Shown: positions 49,698-63,435, counted from the stretch's first letter. The stretch is 64,000 bases of DNA from Rallus limicola (GCA_022605955.1 JAKCOZ010000008.1:21430083-21494082); one strand, 5' to 3'. A program made the numbers and translations. The notes: generated by a model from the sequence alone, not told the origin.

Positions 49698-52528
49698 TTC
49701 TCCCTGCAGCAGGTCCTGCGCTCCAGACCCTGGGGCCAGAGGCCTGCCGTTTGGCTTGCTCAGATGGAAGTGGCACTCTGCATTCCTCTAATAAGCACTG
49801 CTCTTCTAACAGTGCCCTCGATCCTGGAGCTCTGCTTTATTGGTTTTTCCTAACATTGTGTCCTTTCGTGGCTGGCACCTGTCACTGCGTGCCCAGTGCC
49901 GAGGGGATGGAAGGACAGAGGATGCCTGCTCTGTTTGCGCTTTCTCACAGGGTCTTTGGCACCCCACTAGAAAGTTCTACTGCTGCAGCTGCACAAGTGT
50001 GCACACAGATGTGGTAGAGACTGCCAGAGCACTCTGAAGCAGAATTTCTGCTCAACTGTATAACGATGCACCGTAACATGGCCTCCAAATGTTGGGGGTT
50101 TTCCAGCTGTGGCTTGACCGTGGCTGGTGAGCAAACACACACACAGCCTACTGCCCACTCCCCCTCAGTGGGATGGGGGAGACGCTAGGAAGAGGGAAAA
50201 CAAGAATACTCATGGACTGGGTTAAAAGGAAGCAGTAAGTGAAAGAAAGAAAACTGATGCAAGGGAAGTAACACGTGACCTCCCACAAGCAAGACAGGTG
50301 CCCAGCCAGGCTCTCAAGAATTTGTCTACCCTGGAAGGCAAACCCCACCTTCTTATTTTGCTACCCCAGATTTGCTGCTGCACATGATGTTAGATGGTAT
50401 GGAACATCCCTTTGGCCAATCCAGGTCTGCTGCCCTTACCTTTTCTCCTCCCAATTCCCTGCCCATCTCCCACTCACTAAAGGAGCATGCCATGAAAAAG
50501 AAAAAACCTTGATACTGTGTAAGTACTGTTCAGGAGTGGCTTCAACATCGCTGTGTTACCTGCTCTGGTCTAGTCACAAAATCCAAAACGCAGCAGCATA
50601 CAGGCTGCTGTGAAGAAAGTCAACTCCATCCCACTCACACCCAGTACATCAATTTTAAAAATAATTTAAATCCAAACAGAATAGGCAAGGCTTTTAGGCC
50701 AGGCAAGGACAAACAAGATATCCCACCACCTTTTCAGGCAACAGAATTAGCTTCAAGCTTCAAGTAGTAGAACTGGTGAATCTGATCATATGCCAGGCAT
50801 TCATTCTTAGTTTTGACATTGGGAAATTAATTATTATAGTGTCTGCCAGTGTTCAGAGTGAACCTTTCTACATTGATAGCTAGTTCCACTGTCAGCTGAG
50901 TCACAGCTTTAGCTGCAAATCATGGTCTAGAATGGGCTGCAAGTAAGTTCATAAAGCAAAAGCAAAATAATGGCAGTCAATGCAGAGCCACTAGAAATGC
51001 TCAACTATGAGTTACAGAGGTCAAAACTGTAACCTACATCTGCAGCTTTATTTTCCTCATTGAGACCTAGACTGTGCCTTCATTTCCAAGAGGAAAAAGA
51101 CCCAGTGACTAAGCCTTTCCTTCACTTTAGCTGGCACTCTAGAACTATATCTGCTTAAATCCTTGCAGCAGTGACTATCCCTCTGCTGAGGGGATGTCTT
51201 CAATTTAATTTCAGATTAAATATAGCTATGGTTAACCTCTGATTTTGACATTATTAAGTGTTGTGTTGCTGGAGAGAAGCTGATTTAAATCTTCATCTTC
51301 AAGCTGAAGATAAAGCATACCAACATCTTTTTTAGTGTTCTAGCATAGTATCCACTTAAACCCAAATAATCACAATATCATATTCAAAGGCTTTTTCAGA
51401 TGCTGTAGGCAATGCTGTCATCTCCACGAATCTTCTCACTCTTTTTCCAGAATTGTCAAGTTACCACAAAACCCAGCCCTGATTCAGGGCTGAACCAGAA
51501 TTGTGAGGAAGATCCCAGGCTGTGCTTATGTCCTTGGGCGCTGTTACAGAACTGATTTTTTTTATGCCAGCCTCCTCCATGAAGTTCTAACAGCTGCTAT
51601 ACAATTATTATTCTATCTAGCTGTTAGTTTTTAAAAAGTATTATTAACTCCCTTTATCAAAGTTTAGTCCCTCATCTGTTAAGTCCCTCAGCTTTGCAAT
51701 GATTACATGCAGCTACCTGTTTGCTTCAGAGCCAAGATCTATCTAAAAGAACTGGTACCCATGTAGCTGGTGAGAATAAAGCCATAACTTCAATCGGTCA
51801 GCCAAAAATTTTCATTCACCTGGTTCAAACCTGCCCCCTACAGAGTATTTAAAACACTAAATAAATTCAAAGTCTTTATAAATGTTATTGGTGTTTAACC
51901 AGATTCTGCATAATCACTCTTAACAGCAGAGTACCTCTCTAGAATTTTCCCCATCATCATAGATAGCATTTAGCACTTACAGTCCCTCCATATGTAGAAC
52001 ACTGAGCAATTAATCATCTTTTTTTTTAATGGTTCGTTCTTGCGACACTATTTTGCCTTCAACAAGAGTTTTCCCATGGTAACATCCATAACACTCAGAT
52101 ATATTAAGAATATACATAGCCTAGTAGTTTGATTTGGTTTTTTAAATAAATATATGGTCCTATACATCCTTAGGAAAATGTTATCTAGCTAAGAGAAGCT
52201 TAACTTTGCTAATTTGTGTTTACTTGAAGTATTTCATTACTCTTCCAAAGTATGTTCAGCATCCTCTTAAAGTAGACCCTTTTGGACTTCTCTGGCTAGT
52301 GAGACCATGCAGTTAGACACAAGGAAAATGTAGATGTTGAAACAGAACCACTGTCTACACTGCAAATGGAGATGTGATTGCAACAAATGAGGGTACCTAG
52401 GTAGCTTTAAGGTCACAGGCTCCACTTCCCATACCACTGTTGGCTGTAGTCTGAGCATGCTGCCATCGCACCAATTTTTTCGTGAGTTGGAGAATTAGGT
52501 GCTGCTGCGTGCTGCATTGCTCAGACCA

Positions 52529-52562
52529 AAACTGGAGTACCATTCCCCAGTTACTCCAGTTT
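52529..52562. repeat. Perfect 11-bp inverted repeat, 12-base loop
   Basis: AAACTGGAGTA and TACTCCAGTTT are exact reverse complements, and a one-base gap allows the pairing to extend to ACC/GGT. It lies in a somewhat GC-richer patch of the 5' flank (52.45-52.92 kb). No function is evident. Confidence 0.75.
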
Positions 52563-53578
52563 GGTTAGCCAATCTGCACTCATTGCTGTACACCACAGGG
52601 ATTCCAGCAAAAGCACAGCTTCACTTCAGGCCACTTCCTCATGCCCTGGGGGCACCTTGGAGATGAAAGCAAACCTGAGCTGTGAGGGACGAAGTCCAGG
52701 CACTCCTCCGCGCTGCTCTGCTCTCCACCTGCAAAGCTGCTCTATTGCTGCTGGTGGAGTGGACTCAGTGTGGGCACTTGGATTGCTGCAGCATCCTGAC
52801 AGCCCATCCTCGACTGAACGTACCACAGCTGGTGGAGTCAGCGTAAGCCAAAACTCAATCAAGCCAACGATGGATCATTTTTCTCGGGGCCCAGGCTCTG
52901 TTTCCTCTGCATCTTAAACAGAATGAGTGCATGCTGGCACTTAGCAAATGACACATACGTAGTAATTAACATACATGTGAATGTCCTGTGTGATTCAGCT
53001 TTGCTTAAAAAAAAATTAGTAAGATGTTTGATGAAGCAGTATACATAATTAATAACTTCCTTGTGAGGGCATATCTACAGTGAAAGTTATATCAAACCTG
53101 CACTTTACTCTTAACAGACATGACTGACTACAATGATTCCAGCCTACTTCTTGTCTTGCTTAGATGCAAGTTTCAGTAGGACTGGGAAAAATTCTAGATA
53201 AAACTTTTCAGATTCCAAGGGGCTGATGAAGCCCTTGTCGAGGGAACTAGTGAGCTAGAAAGAGTTCTGGCCTGAAGCCATGAGGCAGATACAGCTTTGA
53301 AGCTTCAAGAAAGGCTTAAAAATTAATTAACCAAATAAATTGTGTTTAATTCATGACATTTTAATCATTTCAGAGCATACAAAAAAGGTGACATTCACAA
53401 GGTGAGGTGATTTTAATGCCATATTTTGGCATGATATGCTTTAGAAATACACTCTGCAACAGCAGTGCTGAGGAAGATATCATAGCTTTGGTTTAATTTT
53501 TTATATGCAATATTATGTGCTTCTTTTGATGTTCTGATCCAACTGTAATGTTTGCAGTGTCAGATGTCAGTATTATTA

Positions 53579-53598
53579 CAGGTGATTCTTATCACCTG
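53579..53598. promoter_or_regulatory. Palindromic pair of CAGGTG E-boxes
   Basis: CAGGTGAT, a 4-base spacer and ATCACCTG form a perfect 8-bp inverted repeat. CAGGTG/CACCTG is the core bound by ZEB and SNAI repressors, and ZEB factors favour paired sites. Binding here is only a motif inference. Confidence 0.35.
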
Positions 53599-53654
53599 AG
53601 CTTTTTTGGCATTTCATCATGTAGCACATTTCAGTGCTCCAGTGTTTTTGTGAA

Positions 53655-53685
53655 GTCATAGAATCATAGAATTGTCCTTTGCATC
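53655..53685 (-). mobile_element. Short CR1 3'-tail remnant
   Basis: The words ATAGAATCATAGAATTGTCC match the repeated ATTCTATGATTCTAT tail of avian CR1 elements read on the opposite strand. Only about 30 bases are recognisable, and flanking sequence does not extend the match by eye. Confidence 0.5.
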
Positions 53686-53871
53686 TAACTCTTCCTGTTA
53701 GATTATTATTACCTGAGAAAGAAATACATAATCCATCTGGTCAAAAGATCCCATTTCAAGTGAATGGCTCATATAAAAATCTTTTAACTGTTGCATACAG
53801 CCATCAGAAAAAGCCAAGATCGGCTTTTACATTCCATAAAATATTCTTGCTGTGACTAAGACATTTTCTTT

Positions 53872-54060
53872 TCATTAATAATAATAATTATTATTACTAA
53901 TATTATTATTATTACTTACTGTTCTTTACTATTGCTTTTGCTACTGCCATTGCTACCGTTACTACTGCCATTGTTGCTGTTACTGCTATTGCTATATGAG
54001 TATTGCTATTAGCTATTTGTAGTGCAATTATTACTATTATCCTTTTGTTGGTTATTACTC
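53872..54060. repeat. Decayed trinucleotide tract (ATT / ACT / GCT-type)
   Basis: The tract begins with ATA/ATT triplets and passes into TACTRYTGCTAYTGCY-type triplets, keeping a three-base rhythm for about 170 bases despite many substitutions. It looks like an old microsatellite that spread and decayed. It lies in the 5' flank of LNPK and shows no long open frame. Confidence 0.7.
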
Positions 54061-54999
54061 TGTGGCAAAAATGTAAACATTTAAAGGCTTTAAATAAAAT
54101 AATTTAAAAAAAAAATCCAAACCAACAAAATGTTGTTCTTAGTGTCTCATATCTTTTTTGCTGATTCCCTAGCATGAACTTTTCCATACTTGAAAGATCA
54201 TCAAGTTTAAAGCAATAATGGCAATCTCATCTTCATTTGAGTACTATAAATCTCTGACAGTATGTTTAGGAACATGTTTAAACTTTGGATTATTTTTGTG
54301 GCACAATGAATCAGGGAAGTGATTTCTCATAAAAGACTGAAATGTATGTTTATTCTGTCATTAAGACCTCATGAACAAACAGAAGAAGCCTAGTGTGAAA
54401 TTGTCACATGAGAAGCAGAAAGATGGTTTTGTGTCAATTTGAGATGTTGTGCTTCAAATCATGTATGAAGTTTTAGAAGTGGTTATTATACATGTGTAAG
54501 TACATTCCCTTCCCTGATGGTCATGACTTCAAGCTTCTGACTCTTTAATGCTCAAAGTGAGTAATACATGTTTATAGTTAGAAAAATTACTGTATAAACA
54601 ATAACTCAATGTTCTGTAAAAAAGCATACTAAATCAATTTTCCCTAGTCTCCAAATGAAAGCATGATTATTCTTACTGAAAGTATTTGAGCTGTACTAAG
54701 TCAGCTATATTATTTTTGCTTCCTGGAGCAGTTTGCTCTTTAAACAAATTAGGGTTCTGATTCAACAGGATTCTTCCTCTTTAATAAACACATAAGTACA
54801 TCCTTAAATTTTATTAACATCTATTTCCTCGAAGCTAAATAAAATAAAGAATGCTTTCCAATAGCCTTTTTAATATGGTTGTGCCTACTGGGCAAAGTGG
54901 GAACTAACCCAACCAAATGAGAACCAAATTATGAAGTAATTTGAATGAAACTCCTGTTGACCTTAAGAGGATTTTTACTTGATTAAGAATAATGGAATT

Positions 55000-55650
55000 T
55001 GGAACCGAGTAAATGCGATTCAAGGGGCAAACGAGAACACGCTGCCCGTACTGCAGCGAGCCTCCCTTCCAGGGCACCGCGTGTGTGTGCAGAGCACAGA
55101 CAAGTGTGGGAACGGTATCCCATTTCTATTCAACCTGACTGCGTTTTAGTGCTTACTTATTAGTCAAGCTGGAGGAGACAGGCAATGAGAGGGAAAGTTC
55201 TAATTAGCACATATATTTTGCTTTTGATAACTGCTCAGAGTGGTAGATAGAACATCGCCTGCGTTAAATGCATTTCATACATACTCCAGATTGTTACAAG
55301 AGCTTACTTTAATGAAGTATTAAATTTACATATAAAATTGTTTTCAGCAAAGTACTGAGAACTGGATCTGCTAATAAGCTTTGTTCTGGTTGGAAACGAA
55401 ACGGAACCACGGAGTCCCAGAATGCCAGAAATAGGACAATAAATATTTTTGGCACAGTTTCAAAGGTGCATAATGCCAGACATAGACATGTAAAAATAAT
55501 GGCAAGCTCTACAAAGATTATAAAAGAAATAAAATCACAGTTCGTAATTCATATAATCATGTTAAATAGCAGGCTTATAAACCAATTCATATAATAAAAT
55601 CCACATGTAAAAGTATCTGTGATTTCATTCAGTTAAAGATGACAGATATT
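55000..55650. promoter_or_regulatory. Candidate conserved enhancer in the LNPK-EVX2 interval
   Basis: This block has an unusually ordered composition: an unmethylated-looking stretch with several CGs at 55000-55140, then AT-rich text with homeodomain-type cores (CTAATTAGC-like at 55200, TTTATAAACCAATTC, AGATTATAAAAG) and a TGACAG MEIS-type site near 55640. The 12-mer AATTCATATAAT occurs at 55546 and again at 55584. Mammals carry the Prox digit enhancer between LNPK and EVX2; this is the best positional candidate for an equivalent, but no alignment was possible. Confidence 0.4.
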
Positions 55651-57419
55651 AGAGCCCCCCCTTGAAATATATCATGCAAGCTGAAGGATGATGAACAGTT
55701 GCTTTGTGTTCACATTTAATGGCATAACCTCTGCTAGTCTTTTCATACATGTGATTTTCAAATAACTTTTCAAAGAATGTGAAATTCAAGTGTTTGGAAT
55801 TTCAGAGTGTATTTCAGCTACCGAGTATCCTTTAATACAACTACTACTGCTTCAAGTTTAGATAAGAGATTTTAAAATCTGAATTTACAGTCCCTTCATA
55901 TGCAAAACTCACAGTCAACGTGATTTTCTCATAGTAGGTCATGCTAGTAAATGTCTGAAACAGAGCTTGAGTGAATCCTATTAGAAGGACGTAGAAATAA
56001 ATATATTCCCTTTCTTAAAATAAATCTATTTCATTAAGTACATATAGAAGGTGGACAAACCCCAGAATTTCTACTGTAATCACTGTGATAACTTCAAGGT
56101 AATTCCAAGCCTGCTTTGCTTTGATAGAGGTGCTCAGGTAAAATTAACATGTCTTGAATTTTAAAAACACATTTGGGAACTGCCATTTCAGAGCAATTAG
56201 TTGGGTTTCTAATGCATATTTTTGGGGTACTCTCCACATTCCGGTCATAAACTGACCCATAATCAACCAGTCAAAAGTAAGGCTGTGATAAGTCAAAGAT
56301 AAAGTGCAGGTGGGATGTGGGGGAAGAGAACTTGAAATAAAGCTTTGAGGTTTTTTAGTCAAAACAAACTAGAAAAAAATGTACTAGAAAAGGCTCAATT
56401 TCCGACACAGGTAGCACATCAAACTGAGTCCTACGAATTAAAAAGGTTACCAGGAAATATAAATAGCATGTAGTGAAGTCTAGGAGTTTTGCTTTAGGGC
56501 AAAATATGTAGTTTTGTTATGTCTGAGTTATTTTATTAAGTCATATATATTTATCAATACTAGATCAGTTCTTCCATGCCAAACAAACAGAAAAAAATAC
56601 TGTAACACATTTTATGCTCGTTGGTGATTTTGCTTCTTTACTAAGGATAGTCATTTGACACTTGTTATTTAATTATCTTCACTTTAAGACAGGTAGACGC
56701 TAATCTCAAACAGCATACTGCAAAATGAAATCTTGCTTAATCTCATTTTGCTAACTGCCTGTCTTAGTATTCTTCAAAACATCACAGCCTCTCTTAATTT
56801 TCACAAAAAACTATATCTGTGCTGCACTGAGAAGATCAGTGAAAAATAACAATATTTGGCACATTGCTAAGAAATGGGTAATATCTTACTGATGGCCATT
56901 TGTTTCTTTCCTTGTATTTAAGATGTAAGCTGTTTGGTGCAGACTCTGTTTCATGCTTGATTGAGTCATGGCTAGCAAATCAGGTCCTGGGATTCCCAGA
57001 AACTTCCACAAGTGCAACTATATATCTTCTGTTCTGTAAAGTAATGTACTAAGTGATACCTATCTGGTATAAGTTTTGACAGATCATAAGCTTTCCTATT
57101 TGGTTTGTTTGCTTACTCTTTGATTTACCAAGAAAACTTAGAGAAAGGTTTTGTGTGTTCATGTGAGATACTGCAGGGAATCTGATTTTCTGAAATTACT
57201 AATTGTCAAAACTTGGCAAAATCAAATCTCTTTGAAATGGTTTGGGCTTGGCATCCAAGAGCAGAGGAATCCAACCATACTTGTTAGGTAAATTTCTAAT
57301 CTTGAACTGTGCATCTTCCTATTTTTTCCAGTTTTTTGGAACATAACTTCTGGAGTATGCAGATTACTTTCCCTTTTTGTTGTAATATAACAAAAAATTA
57401 ACAGTAAAAATAAATCATT

Positions 57420-57900
57420 ACATTATTGCTGAGAAAAGTGCAGGCACCACACATATTTCTAACAATCTATAAATGCATTCCTACAAACTTGTTTATTGGA
57501 TAAGTCTGGCCATAAATTGTCCAGGACACAGAACTTTATATGAAAAGAGCAGAACATTGAACAAAAACATTATAAACCCATAGTATTAGATTTAAAGTAA
57601 AGTAACCACAAACTCCTAAACATCTATCCCAAAACTCACAATCTTTATAATGAAAGGAAAAGACCACATCATATAACTGTCTTAGCCAGGCAACTCGGCA
57701 TTTAACTTGTTTATTTTTCAGTTAAACAAAATCCAAATATCTCTGGGGAAGACAATGCTAATAACAAACATAACCACATAAGCTTTGTGTATGAAATTCA
57801 ATTTTAGCTTTAGTAGGGCCTGTCAAATTGGAAATTCTAGTAAAAAGCCAATAAACCTTAATCAAATTCTATCACACAGAGAGATTGGACATTTTGTTTT
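57420..57900. promoter_or_regulatory. Candidate conserved non-coding block, 5' flank
   Basis: The stretch is low in simple repeats and has repeated posterior-HOX-like text (GTTTATTGG, CATAAATTG, ATTATAAACC, AGCCAATAAACC) plus CCTGTCAAA, a MEIS/TGIF-type core. It lies in the presumed LNPK-EVX2 interval. The call rests on texture and motif density only. Confidence 0.3.
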
Positions 57901-60900
57901 TACCCAGTTTGCTCCAGAGTTTCTGCTCTGATCCCGAGTCCCAAAATACTTATGTATTCCTTTGATATTATTCTGAGCTTTGCAAGTAATTTACCACACT
58001 TTTTAATAAGGAAATTACATCTTAATAGAAAAAATCCTGTTTAACGAGCACATTTGAGAAAAGGAAGAATATTTGCCTTTTGATTTTCTGGTGATGTTAA
58101 GAATTTTCTTGAATGCATGACTCCCTCCAGGTAGAACTGCTGTTGATTTCCCTAAGAGCAGGAACAGCCTGCTTGTGCAATAGCCACCTGCGGTCTGCTG
58201 ATTTTAAAGCTTTCCCAAAGACACTTCTTTGGCATTCCTTTCAAAAGTATGTGCATTGGCACCTATTTGTTAAATTAATTTATATAGATCTAAAATAAGT
58301 TATTTGCTTCTTCACACTGTGCTTAACTGCTTTTATTACACTGACATCATCTTTTGTTCTTTAACATGTGCTTTCCTTAATTTAGAATTTACATCTTCTC
58401 TATTTGAGAGTTGGATGAATTACACCCTAATCCTTCATCAGACTCCCAGTGGGATGTTTTAGCTGGGTGCTTCCCCAAGACTTTATTAGGCTTCCACACA
58501 GTCATAGGTGTCCACACATAATGTAAGACTGAGACCTGACTCCCTCTGATACTCCTGTGAAACAAATCTCCTTCATTACTTGGCCATCTTAATCTATTCT
58601 TTGTACTCTCACCCAACATGATTTTTGCAGAGTTACAAGACAGTGTGCTTTTTTATTTATAGTTGCTGCTGTATTACCTGAGCAAGACCAAGAGATTGTT
58701 CTGTTCCTCTAATTTCATAACACACATACCTTCAAAAGTATCAGCTTGTGTTGGGTGCCATAGTGAAAAAAATCCCACAAATTCTGACCTTTAAGGATGA
58801 ATGGACTACATAAAGTATCAAGGGGAGACAGTTAGAACTGAAACCATTAAGCATGTAAAAAATGGTAGTCTCATCTGCTCTGAAGTCTTGCTTGGGCATT
58901 CAAATGTTTCCTTGTTCTATCATTGCTTTACTAAAAGGCTTTTCAGTTATTAATGTAAAACACACAACATACATTTTCACATTTTGACCTAAATTTAGTC
59001 CTCAGATTAACATAACCAGCTCTTTGGCTTCAGCAGAATGTTGCATGAGACCATCTATGTGCTGTGTGCTAGAGAAAGCTTCTGTCTTGATTGAAATTGT
59101 GGAAAAAAGCCCTCATAAGCTTCCAAAAAGACCATGAAGACAAGAACTAGTAGCACCCTCGTTCTTTACCCCAGATCTCAAACAAGAGAAAGAGCACTTC
59201 CCTAGTTCTCATAATTGTGACAGGACTCATGAGACACATATAAAATACTTTCATATTCAGAAGGGTCTGAGTCTTGACCTTTTGTAGATCCGCTGACCAA
59301 CAATTCCTTCAGCTTTTATTACATGTCCCAGGAAGTCATTTCACCTGACTATGAAAGCAGACAACAGAATGGGAGGAACACAGGCGGGAACCCCTCCATC
59401 CACAATCTGAAAACCACACTGGTGCTATCAGACCCCTGAAACTTATCACCCACTTTGAGCCAGAGCTGAACTTGCCCTGTTACATCAGACACTACAAGGG
59501 AGACATTCATTCCCATGCGCAGTCAAAACCACACATCTCCATTTCAGAAGCAGGTCTGTTATAAGGAGTTGATATCTGGTTCAATATATTTTTAAAATCT
59601 TTGTCTTTGAATGATCTACCCATCTGTACACAATTAGGAGCAGCAGCTCAGCATAATAGGGCGAGGAACTTTTAATGGGTGTTTATAGGTTGAAAGCATC
59701 AACCACTCTTAAATGAAAGAAGCAGTAGGAGAAACAGTAAGCGCTAAAAGATAATTCAAAGTGCCCTTAGAAGAGGAAGACTCAATATTCTTGAAGCTTC
59801 AAAATGCCAGGCTTTCTGAAGACCTCTGTGTTCTAGTATCACCAGTAAGGAGAGTGGGAAAATGCTTTTTAAAGTCATACTCTGCTGAAGAAAAGGAAAC
59901 AAAAAGAGTGGCATTAGCGTTTTTCAGCTGCTCAGAAGGTTAAAAACATTCCAGCAAAAGGGTCTAGATTGAGGTATGTGAGGCAAAAACAAATATTTCT
60001 CCATAAATAGCAACACTAGCATAAAGAGAAATACTTAGTAGGCTTAAGGTGGGAATTTAGGGAATAGTATTTTTTCTATTTTAACAGGAAATACTGTTTA
60101 GGCGTTTTATATAGGGGGTTCTGCATTTGTGAAGGGATAATTTGCTCTAAAATATGTGGGCAACCAGCCTAAATTCTCTAATTGAGTAGTTTGCTTATAA
60201 CCCCAGGCCATTAAGTGAATGTAAACTATTACAGGCTTAGTAAGAAAATAGTCCCATTAGGATTTTTGTATTTGTATGTGGTTGTGGGTTACTGTGACTG
60301 TTTCCAAAATGATAGATTAATGAAAAGGTCTTTTTTTCTGAGTGTTCAAATACCCACTTTGAAATACCCAAACTCAAATTAATCTGAAGAGTGTTTTTTT
60401 CTATCAAAAAGTACCAGATCAAGGCTTAGCTATTAGTTCCAGGGTGAGTTATCTATGATGTCACAGGTATATCTGCAACCTTTAGAAAATAAATATTCCC
60501 ACAGAAATACCAAATTCCATTTTTCTCTGTACCTTTAAGTGCCAGCTATTACCACAATAAAAATGTCCTCTGTCCTGTGAGAAAACGATGGTCTTTCTGG
60601 AGGTGTATTTAGCCTTCATGCTTTGTAGATGCACTGTTCACTACATAATACGTCTCTCAGTTGAATAGTCTATTGCTTGTCCTGTTCCCAGGCAAACTTT
60701 AGCCTATCACATTCTATTTTACATGGCCACTTTAAGTACATAATAATATGGTAAGATATGAAGAAGAGGAAACTTAGCTTTAATTAAAAATAGTGGGCAT
60801 AAATGACCTTCATATAAAGACATTAGAAGTCAGACCTAAATTCACCAATAACTTCTGCATCCAGCTTCCTTCCCACAAAACCTGAGAACCAAGAGTTAAA

Positions 60901-61350
60901 AATCCAAAGTCTACAAAATGAGAAAAGTCCTGTAAGAAGCTTTGGTGCAGAAGAAAGTACTGGTGTCAATGATGTCTAAACTCCAAGGGAGAAGTATGAC
61001 CACAGAGGCAATCAGTTCTCCAGACAAAGTGAAAGAGGTGTGCAAGTGTAGCTCAGCATCCCTTGGACCCTGGAAAATACTCACCTGGGAAAAAAAAAAT
61101 GCCAGATCTGAAATCTACCACAGTTTTTGTATTAATTGACAAGTGTATCAATGTAATAAGGACTGGAAGGATTAAGAGAAGCAGAGATCTGAACATGTTG
61201 CATCCAGGCCAAGTAAAACTGAAGCAAAACATTAGAAAAGGAAGCTACAAACTGAAAAAGGGGTGGCATTGAAACATATAAATAATCTGGTTGCTCAATT
61301 AGAGGGAATAACCCCAACTGTAGTTTCCTATGTAATTAAGAAATAAATTC

Positions 61351-61387
61351 TTCTAATTTGCCCCACAGAATTTCTCAGTGAAGGGGA
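61351..61387 (+). repeat. Direct repeat copy A (pair with 63436-63473)
   Basis: TTCTAATTTGCCCCACAGAA then TTTCTCAGTGAAGGGGATT. The same text with very few changes recurs about 2.1 kb to the right. Neither copy lies in a recognisable repeat family. Confidence 0.8.
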
Positions 61388-63435
61388 TTTACTAAAAATA
61401 AAAGTCACATGGCTTATTGTGCTTCTCTTATAAAAGATTGTAAGTTACTGATGTTTTTCCATTGTATCAGCAATATGAGGGATTTTGTTCATTAAGTGAG
61501 TGATAAATACAAGGCCCTATCTCAAGGATTTTACAAAATTAAAAGCACTGTAAATCCAGTAAAACAAAGAACAAATAATAAGAAGAATGTGAACAGAAAC
61601 AGCACAGAAATGCAGTCAGAAAGGAGCACTATGCATAATAGTAGGTTGCTCTGAATATACCTAGATCTGATGTTGATTGAAAGGAAAACCAGTAAAGTCA
61701 AAAATTAAGGATTCTAATCTGAATAGGTTACCAGGAAACCATTCAAGAGAAAACATTAAGATTTCAGGTTTGGGTTTTTTTTAAAAAGCTTAGTCTTCTT
61801 TGCATCCCAAACAAACCTACTCCAAACTTTCCTTCTCACACCCAAAGTCCTCCATAGGCATTCCCATGTCCTCATCCTTTCCGTCCCATGCTGTCTGCAC
61901 AGAGACTGGGAACTTAGGAATTTCAGAGGAAGATTGTCCCAGGTCTCACGCAGTGCCATGGCCTGGATCCACATGATTCACAATTACAGCTACAGGCAAT
62001 TGCAATGAAAGGGGAAAGACTATTCAAACCCATGCTAAAAATTTATAGAGGCAGTGCAGAGAGCACATCTGCTGTGGGGAGGTTGAACATGTTCACTGCA
62101 GATAGATCTTTAGAGAATTTATTTCCAAGCCCTTACACATTGCCACTCGGGATGTGTGAAATAAGAGGCTTATTTATAGGACAAATTGGAAAAATAACAC
62201 ATCCCTAACTTAAGGACAACTCCTCTTACATTGCTCGCCTAACAAGAAGATTTGGGGTTTATTATTTTTTCTTTGGGGAAAACAACATATTTTTTCATCA
62301 GTGCTATAGCTTAACTTCTGGTGTTCAAATTTTCAAACATTGGTCAAAGACAGTTTGATGCCCCTAACTGTGCAAATGTAGGTGTTTTCCTGGAGTCATG
62401 AATTAATTTTCAGTTGTTGATTTGTGTTTCCTCTTTTGCCATCAGGTTCTGGGCAAGTAACCTTCAGCACCATTGTAGGCTCCAGCTTTTGCCGTATACC
62501 AATAGAGCCAGTGCTGTGGGTTGTCTCTTCAGAGGAAACCAGCCCTGAACATGGAACATAAACTAAACATTGAACCCTGGACATAAAAACAAATTAAAGC
62601 TTTACTAACTTCATCAAACACTTTTGAATTTCCTGCAGTACAAAGAGGCAGCGCTGGTAAAGGTTCTCTGCAAGAAAGCAGCTGCTGCTCTGAGGAGCCT
62701 GAGATCCTCCTCAAGAGTACTCACTCTCTTCCCAAAAGAAAAAACAGACTATGAACACTCAGCATTTTCCTGTGATGGTATTTGTGAATTCCTCAAGCTC
62801 TGGTTCTTCCCACCCATCCAACCAACCAAGAAAAACAAGCTCTACAATGATATAGAAATGTCTCCATTTCCATGCATGTGACACAAACATCTCTCTTGCT
62901 CAGTTTTGCTACCTTCACCTTTCCTATTCCCCACCTTACCATACACAGCCCAGCTGTCTCTAAAGTCCAAAGACACTGCAGCCTTGAAAATATGGGAAAG
63001 GAGAGGGATTTTGCAGATGTTCTAGTACTTGGGCAAATTCTCCTTGGCAGCATTCACATTCTCTCTTCTGTTTGCTCTCTTGACTGTCCTAGTAGAATGC
63101 TTGCAAAACAGGGAATTTGGAGTAAATATTGTAAAATACCTGCAGTTAGTCTACATGTAAGAACCAGGTTTCATATGCATATAGCTGAGAAAATTTAAGT
63201 GGCATTATTGCTCAGGAAGTCTGAATTGAATAGTTTTAATCAATCAGCCTTGGAAAGTAAATACTATGAAGCAAAATATGATAAAGGCACTGGAGACTAA
63301 ATTTTGTCAAGAAAATTAATAGCTATTTATTACCTTCAGAATTTTTTTTAAGGTACTCCAGATGCTGAATACTTCTGAAAATCTAACCACTTCTCACTGC
63401 GGAAAGATGGAGTTAATTGCCTTCAATCAAAATTG

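Noticed and set aside
52561..52917. A 118-codon plus-strand open frame with a 78-codon frame on the opposite strand.
   Set aside because: The patch is slightly GC-rich, and neither translation shows a family signature or good codon pattern. Chance open frames are the simpler reading.
58389..58619. A 76-codon minus-strand open frame in the 5' flank.
   Set aside because: It does not resemble EVX2 (no homeodomain) or any family I know, and lacks splice-site context.
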